A stretch of DNA of 64,000 bases from Stenotrophomonas maltophilia R551-3 (lineage in GTDB: Bacteria; Pseudomonadota; Gammaproteobacteria; Xanthomonadales; Xanthomonadaceae). The number at the start of each line of letters is the position of its first letter. The stretch's first letter is position 1. The position numbers and the translations under genes are program-made. The notes under the pieces were generated by a model. The model was given only the letters and a program-made list of their open reading frames with translations, did no database searches and was not told the DNA's origin. The stretch is taken from the NCBI RefSeq assembly GCF_000020665.1, contig NC_011071.1, forward strand, positions 2,966,501 to 3,030,500, read 5' to 3'. Positions 8,531 through 17,275 of this stretch are shown here, in pieces.

Positions 8531-8692
8531 ATGCACCCCAGCGATACCCATTCCGATACCGACCGTGCCCTGCTGGAGGGCCTGCTGCAACTGGCGGTGG
8601 AAGGGCAGACCGAAGACCAGGATTTCCAGCGCATCGGCGAGGAGGTATTCGCTCGCCTGCAGGACACCTACGGCCAGCAGACCCGCGCCTGA
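8531..8692 (+). CDS. Small acidic protein, unknown function
   Basis: A 53-codon frame, MHPSDTHSDTDRALLEGLLQ onward, rich in Glu, Gln and Asp, predicted helical, without membrane segment. GGAGG lies 5-6 bases before the ATG. The gene is divergent from the acetyltransferase and convergent with the rhomboid gene. No family recognised; the ribosome site and the codon pattern are the only support. Confidence 0.55.
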   Translation: MHPSDTHSDTDRALLEGLLQLAVEGQTEDQDFQRIGEEVFARLQDTYGQQTRA

Positions 8693-8747
8693 ACAGGAGC
8701 GGGGGCCAACCCGGGGCCGGATCCAGCGGACCCGACCCCAGCCACCT

Positions 8748-9374
8748 TCAACCGCCGCCGAGGCGGAAGGTCGGGTTGGAAAGTTCGCGCAGGAAGTGAG
8801 TGAAGATGCTCGGCTGCATGGCCAGCATGAAGATCACGCCGAATGCCGCGCCGGCCAGGTGCGCACTGTGGTTGATGCGGTCGCCGCCACGCTTGTCCAT
8901 CCAGATGCTGTAGCCGACGTAGAACGCGGCATACACGATGGCCGGTGCCGGGATGAAGAACACCAGGATGATCGACCACGGCTTGATCAGGATGAAGGCG
9001 AACAACACCGCCGACACCGCACCCGACGCACCCAGGCTCAGGTAGTTCGGGTTCTTCTGGTTCTTCAGGTAGCTGGGCAGGATCGAAACCACCAGCGCAC
9101 CGATGTAGAACGCCGGGTAGGTCAGGTAGCTGCCGGTCAGCTGCACCATCACGCTCTCGATGAAGCCCCCGAAGAAGAACAGGGTGATCATGTTGAAGAT
9201 CAGGTGCGACCAGTCGGCATGGATGAAGCCATAGGTCACCAGGCGGTCGTACTGGCGGTGGCGGTCCACTGCCGGCGGCCACAGGATCAGGCGGTCGGCC
9301 AGCTTGCGGTTGTTGAACGCCATCCACGACAGGATGGCGGTGACGGCGATCAACAGCAGATTGACGGGGGTCAT
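8748..9374 (-). CDS. Rhomboid family intramembrane serine protease
   Basis: A 208-aa inner-membrane protease with about six hydrophobic helices. The catalytic serine is Ser117 in GASGAVSA, the histidine His172 in HSAHLAGAAFG, and the HxxxxHxxxN motif of helix 2 is HADWSHLIFN (residues 52-61). All catalytic elements are present, so it should be active. Substrates are unknown. The stop of the POT transporter gene lies 7 bp upstream on the same strand, suggesting co-transcription. Confidence 0.92.
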   Translation of the reverse strand: MTPVNLLLIAVTAILSWMAFNNRKLADRLILWPPAVDRHRQYDRLVTYGFIHADWSHLIFNMITLFFFGGFIESVMVQLTGSYLTYPAFYIGALVVSILPSYLKNQKNPNYLSLGASGAVSAVLFAFILIKPWSIILVFFIPAPAIVYAAFYVGYSIWMDKRGGDRINHSAHLAGAAFGVIFMLAMQPSIFTHFLRELSNPTFRLGGG

Positions 9375-9381
9375 GTCAGGC

Positions 9382-10959
9382 TCAGGCGCTACGGTAGTTG
9401 TCGACCATACGATAGCGTTTCGCGTACCAACCGAAAGCCAACGCCGCGATGAAAGCGAAACCGGCGAAGAAGAACATCAGGAACGCCGCCTCGCTCAGCC
9501 CGGTTCCGGCAATCTGGTGGGTCACCGTGTCGTTGCGCACCGCGGCGTTGGACAGAAGTACCCACAGGTTGCCGATGGTGGTGGTCAGGTTCCAGAAGCT
9601 CATTACCACGCCCTTCATGGCCTGCGGCGCCTGGCTGTAGGCAAACTCCAGGCCGGTGGCCGAGACCAGCACCTCACCGAAGGTCAGCAGCGCATACGGC
9701 AGCATCTGCCAGAAGATCGACATCGCATTGCCGCCATCCATCACCACCTGGATGCCACCCACCACGATCCAGGCCAGGCCGCTGAAGGCGATACCGGCGG
9801 TCATGCGGCGCAGCGCGGTCGGTTCGAAACCGAAGCGGCGCAGGGCCGGGTACAGCACCAGGTTGTTGAATGGAATCAGGATCATCACCAGCAGCGGGTT
9901 CAGCGCCTGCATCTGCGAGGCGGTGAACCAGCTCGGCATCTGCATCTGCTGGCCCTGCAGGACCCAGGTCGAGGCCTTCTGGTCGAACAGCGAGAAGAAC
10001 GGCGTGGTCAGCGCGAAGATCACCAGCACGCGCAGCACCGAACGCACGCCTTCCACGGCTTCGGCCGGATGCTGGCCGCGGGCGCGGTCCAGCTGCAGCC
10101 AGGTGCCGCCACCGATGCCAGCGAGGATGGCGACCAGCGCCAGGCACAGGCAGATCACGATGCCGAGCGAACCGACCAGGCCGAACGAGGCTGCCGCCAG
10201 TACCAGGCCGAGCACGGCGATCACCAGGCCCGGACGGCCCTGGCCGGCGACGCGCGCGGTCAGGGCGGTACGCACCACGTTGGCGAACGAATGCGGGTCC
10301 TTCGGCGGCAGCGGCACCAGCACGTAGCGCTTGCGGCCCAGCCAGAACACGAAGGTGGCGATGAACATCAGGATGCCCGGGATGCCGAACGCCCACTGCG
10401 GGCCCCAGTTCTTCAGCACCAGCGGGATCAGCAGCGAGGCAAACAGCGAGCCGAAGTTGATGATCCAGTAGAAGGCGTCGAAAACGATCTTGGCCAGGTG
10501 CTTGTTGCTCTGGTCGAACTGGTCGCCCATGAACGAGGCCACCAGCGGCTTGATGCCGCCGGCACCGAGCGCGATCAGGCCCAGGCCGAGGAAGAAGCCT
10601 TCGCGGCTGTTCTCGAACAACGCCAGGCACAGGTGACCGGCGCAGTAGACCAGGCTGAACCAGAGGATGGTGTGGTACTTGCCGAAGAACTTGTCAGCCA
10701 GCCAGCCACCGAGCAGCGGGAAGAAATACACGCCGATCATGAAGCTGTGCATGATGTCCTTGGCTTCACCGGCACGGCCTTCCGCAGTGATTTCCTGCAG
10801 CAGCAGCGAGGTGATCAGGAACTGCACCAGGATGTTGCGCATCCCATAGAAACTGAACCGCTCGCAGGCCTCATTGCCGATGATGTACGGGATCTGGCGC
10901 GGCATCTTTCCCTGGCCGGCGATGGGGGCAACTGCGTCGTGGCTCATCCTGTAAGGCAT
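9382..10959 (-). CDS. POT/PTR2 family di- and tripeptide:proton symporter
   Basis: A 525-aa inner-membrane transporter. The N-terminal family signature NEACERFSFYGMR lies near residues 29-41 and the second, GVYFFPLLGGWLADKFFGKYHTI, near 76-98; about 14 hydrophobic segments follow. Proton-driven uptake of small peptides is the family role. The start is uncertain: ATG 10959 has GGA directly before it, and ATG 10947 (MSHDAV) is as plausible. It is divergent from an EEP-fold gene over about 150 bp, and leads the rhomboid gene. Confidence 0.93.
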   Translation of the reverse strand: MPYRMSHDAVAPIAGQGKMPRQIPYIIGNEACERFSFYGMRNILVQFLITSLLLQEITAEGRAGEAKDIMHSFMIGVYFFPLLGGWLADKFFGKYHTILWFSLVYCAGHLCLALFENSREGFFLGLGLIALGAGGIKPLVASFMGDQFDQSNKHLAKIVFDAFYWIINFGSLFASLLIPLVLKNWGPQWAFGIPGILMFIATFVFWLGRKRYVLVPLPPKDPHSFANVVRTALTARVAGQGRPGLVIAVLGLVLAAASFGLVGSLGIVICLCLALVAILAGIGGGTWLQLDRARGQHPAEAVEGVRSVLRVLVIFALTTPFFSLFDQKASTWVLQGQQMQMPSWFTASQMQALNPLLVMILIPFNNLVLYPALRRFGFEPTALRRMTAGIAFSGLAWIVVGGIQVVMDGGNAMSIFWQMLPYALLTFGEVLVSATGLEFAYSQAPQAMKGVVMSFWNLTTTIGNLWVLLSNAAVRNDTVTHQIAGTGLSEAAFLMFFFAGFAFIAALAFGWYAKRYRMVDNYRSA

Positions 10960-11109
10960 TCCTGCAAAGCGAAAGGCGCAAGATTACCGGAACCCGGGCT
11001 TGCGAAGCACGCTGCAGGGCTGCATGACAACGGTGCCAATCCGTGGCAGACACAACATCCCCTGCCGGAAGTCACGGAACCTGCACGACAAAAGCGTAAA
11101 CTTATCGTT

Positions 11110-11946
11110 ATGCGCCCCCCCGCCCTCGCCCGCCTCCTGCTCGCTTGCCTTGCGCTGCTGCTGGCGTGGCAGGCCCAGGCGCGACCACAGGCGCCGGGTG
11201 CCGCCACCGGCGAAAGCGGGCCACGGCAGTTGACCGTGGCCGCGCTGGAACTGCCCAGCCGCGACGATGCACAGTGGAAGCTGCGCCGTGAGCAGGTCGC
11301 CCAGCTCTTGACCGAGCTGCAGCCGGACGTGATCTCGGTGCAGCAGGTGCTGCAGCAGCAGGGCCGCAATCCGGCCTGCTGGCTGGCCAGCCGGCTCCGC
11401 TACAGCTGCGACTTCGTCACCGCCGATCCGCCCAGCCAGCCGCTGCGGCATGGCAACGCGATGCTGACCCGGCTGCCGGTCAGCGAGGACGGCGTGACCC
11501 TGCTGCACCCGCCCGGCACGTTCAGCGCGGCTGGCATGATGCGGCTGAAGCTGGGCGCGTCGCTGCTCAACGTCTACGTGGCGCGCCTGCGCCCGGACCC
11601 GGACGAGGCCATCGCCCGCCAGCACCAGACCAGCGACCTGATGACCTGGATCAGCGCCACCGCCGAGGGCATGCCCAGCCTGATCGCTGGCGACTTCTCG
11701 GCCAACACGGTGGAACTGGTGCGCAGCACGCCCGGCTTCCAGCCGGCCCGGCGCAATCCCGGCGCACCGGCGGCCAGTGGCGGCGGCGCAAGTGGCCATG
11801 GCCTGGACGTGCTGTTCCAGGTCAAGCACTTCGGCGGCATCCGCCAGCAGCCGATCCTGTTGCCGGCCGACGGCGACCTGCCCGGCCTGCGCCTGGGCGT
11901 GATGGCGACCCTGCGCCTGCAGGGGGATACGGCCACGACGGAATGA
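11110..11946 (+). CDS. Secreted endonuclease/exonuclease/phosphatase-fold protein
   Basis: A 278-aa protein with signal peptide (LARLLLACLALLLAWQAQA, about residues 5-23). EEP-fold landmarks: ELQPDVISVQQV (usual Glu of QE replaced by Gln), GNAMLTR, IAGDFSANTVE (usual DFN replaced by DFS), and HGLDVLF near the end. Because two metal or catalytic residues of the fold differ, the catalytic state is in doubt. The paralogue at 22977-23870 keeps QEV, DFNA and SDH. Start: ATG at 11110 opens the signal peptide; the frame is open far upstream but there it overlaps the POT gene. Confidence 0.7.
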   Translation: MRPPALARLLLACLALLLAWQAQARPQAPGAATGESGPRQLTVAALELPSRDDAQWKLRREQVAQLLTELQPDVISVQQVLQQQGRNPACWLASRLRYSCDFVTADPPSQPLRHGNAMLTRLPVSEDGVTLLHPPGTFSAAGMMRLKLGASLLNVYVARLRPDPDEAIARQHQTSDLMTWISATAEGMPSLIAGDFSANTVELVRSTPGFQPARRNPGAPAASGGGASGHGLDVLFQVKHFGGIRQQPILLPADGDLPGLRLGVMATLRLQGDTATTE

Positions 11947-11962
11947 CCGTGACGCTGCGCTC

Positions 11963-12105
11963 GCCGGGTATGCCCTGCGCTACCCGGCAAGCGGCGCACA
12001 ACGGTAGCGCCGGGCCATGCCCGGCGAGCGCAGCGGTAAACACATAAAAAGGCCGGGGTCTCCCCCGGCCTTCTGTTGAAGCCGCCGGGCATGGCCCGGC
12101 GCTAC
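11963..12105. repeat. Cluster of three GTAG/GGGC palindromes around a terminator
   Basis: 11963-11988 is GCCGGGTA ... TACCCGGC. 12004-12026 is GTAGCGCCGGGCCATGCCCGG. 12084-12105 is its inverted partner ending GGCGCTAC. The last two face each other across a terminator, between convergent genes, a common SMAG dimer layout. Confidence 0.75.
12046..12073. terminator. Bidirectional terminator between the EEP gene and sodA
   Basis: Stem GGCCGGGG/CCCCGGCC with loop TCTC (12051-12070) is flanked by A5 on the left and a weak T tract (TTCT) on the right. It can serve both convergent transcripts, more strongly the minus-strand sodA one, which ends in U5. Confidence 0.7.
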
Positions 12106-12110
12106 CGTTC

Positions 12111-12722
12111 TCAGGCAATCGCTTCCTGGTAACGGCGCTCGACTTCGTTCCAGTCGATGACGTTGAAGAACGCGCCGATGTATTCCGGACGACGGTTCTG
12201 GTACTTCAGGTAGTACGCGTGTTCCCACACGTCCAGGCCAAGGATGGGGGTGTTGCCTTCCATCAGCGGGCTGTCCTGGTTGCCGGTGCTCTCAACCACG
12301 ACCTTCTTGTCCGGAGTCACGCTCAGCCAGGCCCAGCCGCTGCCGAAACGGGTCAGCGCCGCCTTGGTGAAGGCGTCCTTGAACTTGTCGAAGCCGCCCA
12401 GGTCCTTGTCGATGGCCTTGGCCACGTCGCCCACCGGGTTGCCGCCAGCATTCGGAGCCATCACGGTCCAGAACAGCGAGTGGTTGGCATGGCCGCCACC
12501 GTTGTTGCGCACCGGACCCTGCAGGTTCTCCGGCAGCGACTTCAGCTTCCTCACCAGTTCTTCGACCGGCAGGTCAGCGTACTCGGTGCCTTCCAGCGCC
12601 GCGTTGACGTTGTTGATGTAGGTCTGGTGATGCTTGGTGTGATGGATTTCCATCGTCGCCGCATCGATATGCGGTTCCAGCGCGTCGTAGGCGTAGGACA
12701 GCTTGGGCAGGGTATAGGCCAT
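12111..12722 (-). CDS. sodA: Superoxide dismutase, manganese type
   Basis: A 203-aa cytosolic enzyme of the Fe/Mn family. Metal ligands are His27, His81, Asp164 and His168 ([18 protein letters not shown]). Gly at 77 with Gln149 in the GNQD stretch is the Mn-type second-sphere pattern (Fe enzymes carry Gln near position 77). No signal peptide. The transcript ends at the shared terminator. Metal preference by sequence alone is a good but not certain call; cambialistic use is possible. Confidence 0.93.
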   Translation of the reverse strand: MAYTLPKLSYAYDALEPHIDAATMEIHHTKHHQTYINNVNAALEGTEYADLPVEELVRKLKSLPENLQGPVRNNGGGHANHSLFWTVMAPNAGGNPVGDVAKAIDKDLGGFDKFKDAFTKAALTRFGSGWAWLSVTPDKKVVVESTGNQDSPLMEGNTPILGLDVWEHAYYLKYQNRRPEYIGAFFNVIDWNEVERRYQEAIA

Positions 12723-12941
12723 GATGCATCTCCTGATTGCGAGGGCACCCGACGGTGTCGGGCGTTGCGCGGTGAATGATGGGGACAGAGCGCCAGATTA
12801 CCAAGGGGGATGTAAAGGAAATTGCGTCCTGCCGGTGAGCATGACGGCAATTGTTACGCAGCGGTGACGCATCGCCTTCCTCATGCACCGTGCAGCGCAC
12901 AGGCGCTACAGTGCGTGCACCACCCTCGCCCGCCACTGCCC

Positions 12942-13391
12942 ATGCGCAACCCCCGGCTGCTGATCACCGCCATCGCCCTGCTCGTGCTCGGCCTGGTCGT
13001 CAACCATTTCATGCAGCGGCCTCCGGCGCCGCAGTTCGCACCGGACCTGCAGAGTGCGCCTGCGGCACGTGCAACGGCTGCACGAAGCAGCAATGACAAC
13101 GGCCTGCCGGCCTTCCTGCCCGCCGAGGCACGCCAGACCATCGCCCTGATCCAGCGCGGCGGCCCGTTCCCGCATCGCCAGGACGGCAGCACCTTCGGCA
13201 ACCGCGAACAGCAACTGCCGCAGCGCCCGCGCGGCTACTACCGCGAATACACTGTTGACACCCCCGGTGCGCGTACCCGCGGCACGCGCCGCATCGTCAC
13301 CGGTGGCGATCCGCCGGAGGCGTGGTACTACACCGACGACCACTACGCATCGTTCCGCAGCTTCACCGTACCGGCCCCGGGAGCGCAGTAA
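12942..13391 (+). CDS. Barnase-like secreted or membrane-anchored ribonuclease
   Basis: A 149-aa protein of the ribonuclease N1/T1/Ba family cutting RNA at guanine. Residues 5-24 form one hydrophobic segment (signal or anchor) and 25-55 a loose linker. The catalytic part aligns with barnase: FGNREQQLP (85-93) matches its SNREGKLP, the general base is Glu102 in YYREYTV, the arginine Arg117 in RRIVTGG, and the acid His134 in TDDHYASF. Its stop overlaps the next start (TAATG at 13389-13393), coupling it to its inhibitor. Roles could be nutrient RNA digestion or antagonism; neither is shown. Confidence 0.88.
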   Translation: MRNPRLLITAIALLVLGLVVNHFMQRPPAPQFAPDLQSAPAARATAARSSNDNGLPAFLPAEARQTIALIQRGGPFPHRQDGSTFGNREQQLPQRPRGYYREYTVDTPGARTRGTRRIVTGGDPPEAWYYTDDHYASFRSFTVPAPGAQ

Positions 13392-13804
13392 TGAGCCACG
13401 ACGATTTCGGCCTCGGCCTGCATGACATCAACAATGCCGGCGTCTATGCCATCGACAGCGACGACATCAGCGCACTGGCTGCAGCGATGCGCGATGCCGG
13501 CCTGAAGGTGATCCGCATCGACCTGGATGGCGTGGCCGACAAGCGCACCCTGCTGGCCCGTCTGGCTGCGCAGCTGGATTTCCCGGCGGGATTCGGCGGC
13601 AACTGGGATGCGCTGTCGGACAATCTGCGCGACCTGCAGTGGCTGCCGGCCAACGGCTATGCGCTGTTCCTGGCCGATGTCGACGCATTCCGTGCGACCA
13701 CGCAGAAGGATTTCGATACCCTGCTGGACGTGATGGACGAAGCCAGCCGCGACTGGGTCGGCCGTGACGTGCCGTTCTGGGTGTTCCTGTCGCAGAGCGC
13801 GTGA
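13391..13804 (+). CDS. Barstar-family ribonuclease inhibitor
   Basis: A 137-aa cytosolic protein expected to bind and block the upstream RNase. It has the barstar core VIRIDLDGVADKRTLLARLA followed by FGGNWDALSDNLRDLQWLP, the helix-loop region that plugs the barnase active site, and an acidic stretch LADVDAF. The start ATG overlaps the RNase stop by one base, so the two are made together, with the inhibitor behind the toxin-like enzyme. The order enzyme then inhibitor is the same in other such pairs. Confidence 0.92.
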   Translation: MSHDDFGLGLHDINNAGVYAIDSDDISALAAAMRDAGLKVIRIDLDGVADKRTLLARLAAQLDFPAGFGGNWDALSDNLRDLQWLPANGYALFLADVDAFRATTQKDFDTLLDVMDEASRDWVGRDVPFWVFLSQSA

Positions 13805-13817
13805 GGTCAATTCCCCG

Positions 13818-13907
13818 GTAGATGCCGACCTTGGTCGGCATGCGCTGATGCCCTGGTAGATGCCGACCTTGGTCGGCGTTTCTGTGCCAACCAGGGTTGG
13901 CACCTAC
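13818..13907. repeat. Three SMAG-like palindromes
   Basis: 13818-13841 and 13856-13878 are direct copies starting GTAGATGCCGACC and closing TTGGTCGGC. 13884-13907 is an inverted unit, GTGCCAACC then AGGGTTGGCACCTAC. They separate the barstar gene from the convergent repetitive membrane protein gene. Confidence 0.8.
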
Positions 13908-13947
13908 CAAAGCGCGAGCCGGCCAGCGTGTGGGGCGCGGCCCCTTC

Positions 13948-15714
13948 CTAGCGACTGCCGTTATCTTCCTGCAGCTCTTTCTTGAACGGGATGTCCGGCG
14001 GCGGTCGCGCCACGGCCGGCTGGTCCTGCATGTTCGGGTTGGTCAGGCCGCAGCCGCCGCCCGCCTGCAGGATCGAGATCACGCAGGAGATCTTCGAATT
14101 CGTACCCGGCAATGGAATCTCCATCGCCTTGATGCCCTTGCGCACCCATTCGGCCAGCAGCGATTCCTGCGGCACCCAGTACTTGTCGAACGAAGTGGGC
14201 GTGTAGTCATAAGGTGGACGCTTCAACCACTTCCCGGACTCGGCGATGCGCTCCTTGCTCCAGCCATCGTTGGCGCCACCGGGCGCACCGCGCTCGGCAC
14301 GACCCTCGCCCTCCTGGCCCGGCACGCGGACGCTGCCATCGGCATTGAACAGGCCACTGCCCTTGCCCGCGGTGCTGGCCTGGCGGGCGCCATTGTCGGC
14401 GCCGTCATGGTTGCGGCTTGACGCGCCCCAGTCATCACCCTTGGCGGGCGTGGCCCAGTTGCCCGGATTGGGCGCCGGGCGCGCTCCAGCCTGAGCCGGG
14501 GTCGTGCTGGATGCAGCAGGCCGCGCAGTACTGCTGCTCGCCTGCGTCGCGTTGCCATTGGCTGCCGGCGCGGGCGTTGCCGCGGGTGCATTCCCACTGG
14601 AAGACGATGGGGCTGCCGCCGGTGCCGAGGCTACTTCGCGCTCGCGCACCTTTACGTCACGACCCGCCGGCGCATGCATCGCCGGTTCACGACCGGCGAC
14701 GGTTGCCATCCGCACCTGCGGATCGACCACCGCCTGCACTTCACGCTCGCGCACCTGCACGTCGCGCTGCGGCACGCGCACCTGCACGTCGGCCGTGCGC
14801 AGCGGCTGCGGCGCAACCGGCGCGTCGACCGCACTGACTTCGCGCTCCTGCACCTGGATCTCGCGCAACTGCGGCGACCGCACCGCAACCTCAGGCGCCT
14901 GCACCGGCGTGGACGTCGGCGGTGCCTGCACCGGCTGCACGCTGCGCTCGCGCACCGTGGGCGTGGTATCGCGCGGCACGATGCTGACCTCGGTGCGCGG
15001 CACGCTGACCGGTGGCACCACGAAATCGGTGCTGGCCTGGGCTACTTCGGTGGCCTGCACCGGCGACGGCGGCGGCGCGGCAACCGGTGCGGGTTCGGCT
15101 TCGGCCGGCGGCGGCGGCACGCTGGCTGTCGGTGCTGGAGCCGGTGCGGGCGCAGGCGATGACGCGGCCGCAGGACGCGGCTCAGGCGCAGTCGCTGTCC
15201 CTGCTTCCTGGCCGACGGCAACCTGGCCGGCCGGTGCCGCCGCAGCAGCTTGGGCACCCGGCTGATCGCCGCCGCCTTCCTGGCTCGCGCGACCCACGAA
15301 CTCCACCTGCACACGCTCGCCTTCGGCACCCTCCTGCTCCGGCTCGCTGGTGCGGATCACGGCAACCCACAGCAACAGTACGAAGAACAGCAGGTGCAGC
15401 AGCGCACTGGCCAGTGCCGAGATCCAACGCATCCAGCGCTGGTCGCGCGGCGCCGCATCCCAGTCCTGCCAGAACAAGCGGCGCAGCGCCTGCCAGGGGG
15501 ACAACGCAGGCAACCGGCCAGGCGGGCCAGGCAGCGGGCGCGGCAGCAGTACCGCAATGACATCGCGGGCGTGCAATGGTCGCGGCAGCGGGCCCAGCGA
15601 GCGCAGCCACAGCGCCCAGCCATACGGCAGGCGCGTGGTTTTTTCGAGGACGGCGCTTGGCTGCTGGCGCGCCAGCAGAACATCGATGAGTTGCTCGGCC
15701 CGGGTCAGAGGCAC
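13948..15714 (-). CDS. Transmembrane repetitive protein, Xanthomonadaceae type
   Basis: A 588-aa protein of unknown role. Residues 1-95 are cytoplasmic-looking, 97-120 one membrane helix (ISALASALLHLLFFVLLLWV), 121-480 a low-complexity Ala/Pro/Gln/Val stretch with recurring QVREREV-like units (about six between residues 270 and 370), and about 485-588 a compact end with two Cys (ISCV, GGGCGL) and WVRKGIKAMEIPLPG. The topology recalls TonB: anchor, long extended periplasmic rod, globular tip. It starts 10 bp after the nfuA stop, so both are probably one transcript. Confidence 0.7.
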   Translation of the reverse strand: MPLTRAEQLIDVLLARQQPSAVLEKTTRLPYGWALWLRSLGPLPRPLHARDVIAVLLPRPLPGPPGRLPALSPWQALRRLFWQDWDAAPRDQRWMRWISALASALLHLLFFVLLLWVAVIRTSEPEQEGAEGERVQVEFVGRASQEGGGDQPGAQAAAAAPAGQVAVGQEAGTATAPEPRPAAASSPAPAPAPAPTASVPPPPAEAEPAPVAAPPPSPVQATEVAQASTDFVVPPVSVPRTEVSIVPRDTTPTVRERSVQPVQAPPTSTPVQAPEVAVRSPQLREIQVQEREVSAVDAPVAPQPLRTADVQVRVPQRDVQVREREVQAVVDPQVRMATVAGREPAMHAPAGRDVKVREREVASAPAAAPSSSSGNAPAATPAPAANGNATQASSSTARPAASSTTPAQAGARPAPNPGNWATPAKGDDWGASSRNHDGADNGARQASTAGKGSGLFNADGSVRVPGQEGEGRAERGAPGGANDGWSKERIAESGKWLKRPPYDYTPTSFDKYWVPQESLLAEWVRKGIKAMEIPLPGTNSKISCVISILQAGGGCGLTNPNMQDQPAVARPPPDIPFKKELQEDNGSR

Positions 15715-15724
15715 GCGTCAGCGA

Positions 15725-16324
15725 TCAGGCGGCGTTGCCGCGAGGAATATACGGCGCGTGGCCACTGTCGTGGTCGGTCGCGTCACGCACAGCGGTGACG
15801 CCCGGCACGCGGCCCATCAGGGTCTTCTCGATACCCTGCTTGAGGGTCACATCGGCCATGCCACAGCCCTGGCAACCACCACCGAAGCGCAGCAGCACTA
15901 CGCCTTCAGCCGAGACTTCCTGCACCGCTACCTTGCCGCCATGCGACGCCAGCTGCGGGTTGATTTCGTTTTCCACCACCCAGTGCACGCGCTCCACCAG
16001 CGAGGCGGCATCACCGGGCGCTTCGCCCTTGATGCGCGGTGCCTTGATGGTCAGCTGCTGGGCGCCCGCGGTACCGGCGACGATGTCGATCTCGGCACCG
16101 TCAAGCCAACCCACGCTGGCTGCATCGACGTAGAGGGTGAAGCCATCGCAGTCCACCGCCCACTCGTCACCAAGCAGGTCGCTCGGCTCGGCGAACTCCA
16201 GCCGGGCATCGGCGCGCGGGGTACCGGGATCGACCGCGCTCAGGCGCACGCCCATGCCGGGCGCGCCCTCGCGTTCGATCAGCTTGCGGAAATGGGTCTG
16301 GGCAGTGTCGGAGATCTGGATCAT
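15725..16324 (-). CDS. nfuA: Fe-S biogenesis protein NfuA
   Basis: A 199-aa carrier that holds a [4Fe-4S] cluster and hands it to apo-enzymes, chiefly under oxidative stress or iron shortage. Residues 1-95 form the degenerate A-type scaffold domain without its cysteines; 105-199 the Nfu domain with CxxC at Cys151 and Cys154 (GGGCQGCGM). This two-domain layout and length match E. coli NfuA. It is divergent from phhB over 90 bp. No Fur- or IscR-like site stands out in that gap. Confidence 0.95.
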   Translation of the reverse strand: MIQISDTAQTHFRKLIEREGAPGMGVRLSAVDPGTPRADARLEFAEPSDLLGDEWAVDCDGFTLYVDAASVGWLDGAEIDIVAGTAGAQQLTIKAPRIKGEAPGDAASLVERVHWVVENEINPQLASHGGKVAVQEVSAEGVVLLRFGGGCQGCGMADVTLKQGIEKTLMGRVPGVTAVRDATDHDSGHAPYIPRGNAA

Positions 16325-16414
16325 CAGGCTATTCTAGCCAAGTAAGCGTCAGCCGCTCATTCGGTTTATACACCGTCCGGCGCATTGTTCAGTCAACACG
16401 AGGTGGAGATTCCC

Positions 16415-16765
16415 ATGGCCGACCTGATTCCGCTGGCCCAGGCCCGTTGCGTGCCGCGCAAAGGCAGCGACCACAAGCTCGGCGAAGCCCGCCTGGCCGA
16501 ACTGTTGCCGCAGGTTCCCGGCTGGGAGCTGAGCGAGGGAGGCCAGGCGCTGCTGCGCACCTTCCGCTTCAAGAACTACTACGCCACCATGGCCTTCGTG
16601 AACGCGCTGGCCTGGATTGCCCACCACGAGGACCATCACCCGGACCTGGGCGTGCACTACGACCGCGCGGTCGTGCGCTTTTCCACCCACGACGTGGGCG
16701 GCCTGAGCGAAAACGACTTCATCTGCGCGGCCAAGACTTCGGCCCTGACGGAGCAACTGCCATGA
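16415..16765 (+). CDS. phhB: 4a-hydroxytetrahydrobiopterin dehydratase
   Basis: A 116-aa enzyme recycling the pterin cofactor of phenylalanine hydroxylase (and a moonlighting transcription cofactor in some species). The His cluster [13 protein letters not shown] (residues 70-82) and [19 protein letters not shown] are the family active site. Start at ATG 16415, which has GGTGGAG 6 bases upstream; an ATG 30 bases earlier lacks it. Its stop overlaps the next ATG (ATGA at 16762-16765). Confidence 0.93.
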   Translation: MADLIPLAQARCVPRKGSDHKLGEARLAELLPQVPGWELSEGGQALLRTFRFKNYYATMAFVNALAWIAHHEDHHPDLGVHYDRAVVRFSTHDVGGLSENDFICAAKTSALTEQLP

Positions 16766-17178
16766 ACGTACGCCTGCTGAGCCTGTCCCTGATCGCTGCG
16801 ACCGGCCTGGCCGGTTGTGGCGCGTCCGAACCGGCGGCCCCGCCACCGCCGCCGCCGACAGAAGTGGCTGCGGTTAAGACGCCGCCGCCGCAGTACCCGC
16901 TGGAACTGGCCTGCATGGGCGTGGGGGGTACCAGCACCTTCAAGGTGACCATCGGCACCGACGGCAAGCCCAGCGAGGTCGCCCTACTGACCGGCGCCGG
17001 CAACCCGCAGCTGGACGAACTGGCCAAGACCGCGGTACAGGGCTGGCAGTTCAACGCCGCCACCCGCAATGGCCAGCCGGTGCCCGCCACCATCCAGGTG
17101 CCGGTCAGCTTCAACCCGCCGCAGCCGAAGCCGGACCAGTGCTTCGCGGTCGAAGAACGCCTGCGCCGCGGCGGCTGA
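16762..17178 (+). CDS. TonB C-terminal-like lipoprotein
   Basis: A 138-aa envelope protein. Lipobox GLAGC with Cys19, a proline run at 26-32, then a TonB C-terminal-type domain ([20 protein letters not shown] ... [22 protein letters not shown]) that ends with [10 protein letters not shown]. There is no inner-membrane anchor beyond the lipid, so it is not a normal energy transducer; such short TonB-domain lipoproteins are frequent in xanthomonads and of unknown role. Translation is coupled to phhB by the ATGA overlap. Confidence 0.8.
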   Translation: MNVRLLSLSLIAATGLAGCGASEPAAPPPPPPTEVAAVKTPPPQYPLELACMGVGGTSTFKVTIGTDGKPSEVALLTGAGNPQLDELAKTAVQGWQFNAATRNGQPVPATIQVPVSFNPPQPKPDQCFAVEERLRRGG

Positions 17179-17222
17179 TCGCCCGCACCCGACGAGGCCA
17201 GCCGACGCCCGCCTCGCCCTTG

Positions 17223-17255
17223 CCGCCCCGGCCCTGTCCGGGGCGGTTGTCTGTT
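17223..17255 (+). terminator. Probable intrinsic terminator
   Basis: Perfect 9-bp stem CCGCCCCGG/CCGGGGCGG with 6-base loop (17223-17246), then TTGTCTGTT. The U tract is broken, so strength is moderate. It closes the phhB/TonB-like unit before zupT. Confidence 0.6.
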
Positions 17256-17275
17256 GACCAGGATCGCGTCGGTAC

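Noticed and set aside
9304..11109. Upstream extension of the EEP gene at 11110 by about 600 codons
   Set aside because: The frame is open but runs antisense to the POT transporter; the signal peptide at 11110 marks the true start.
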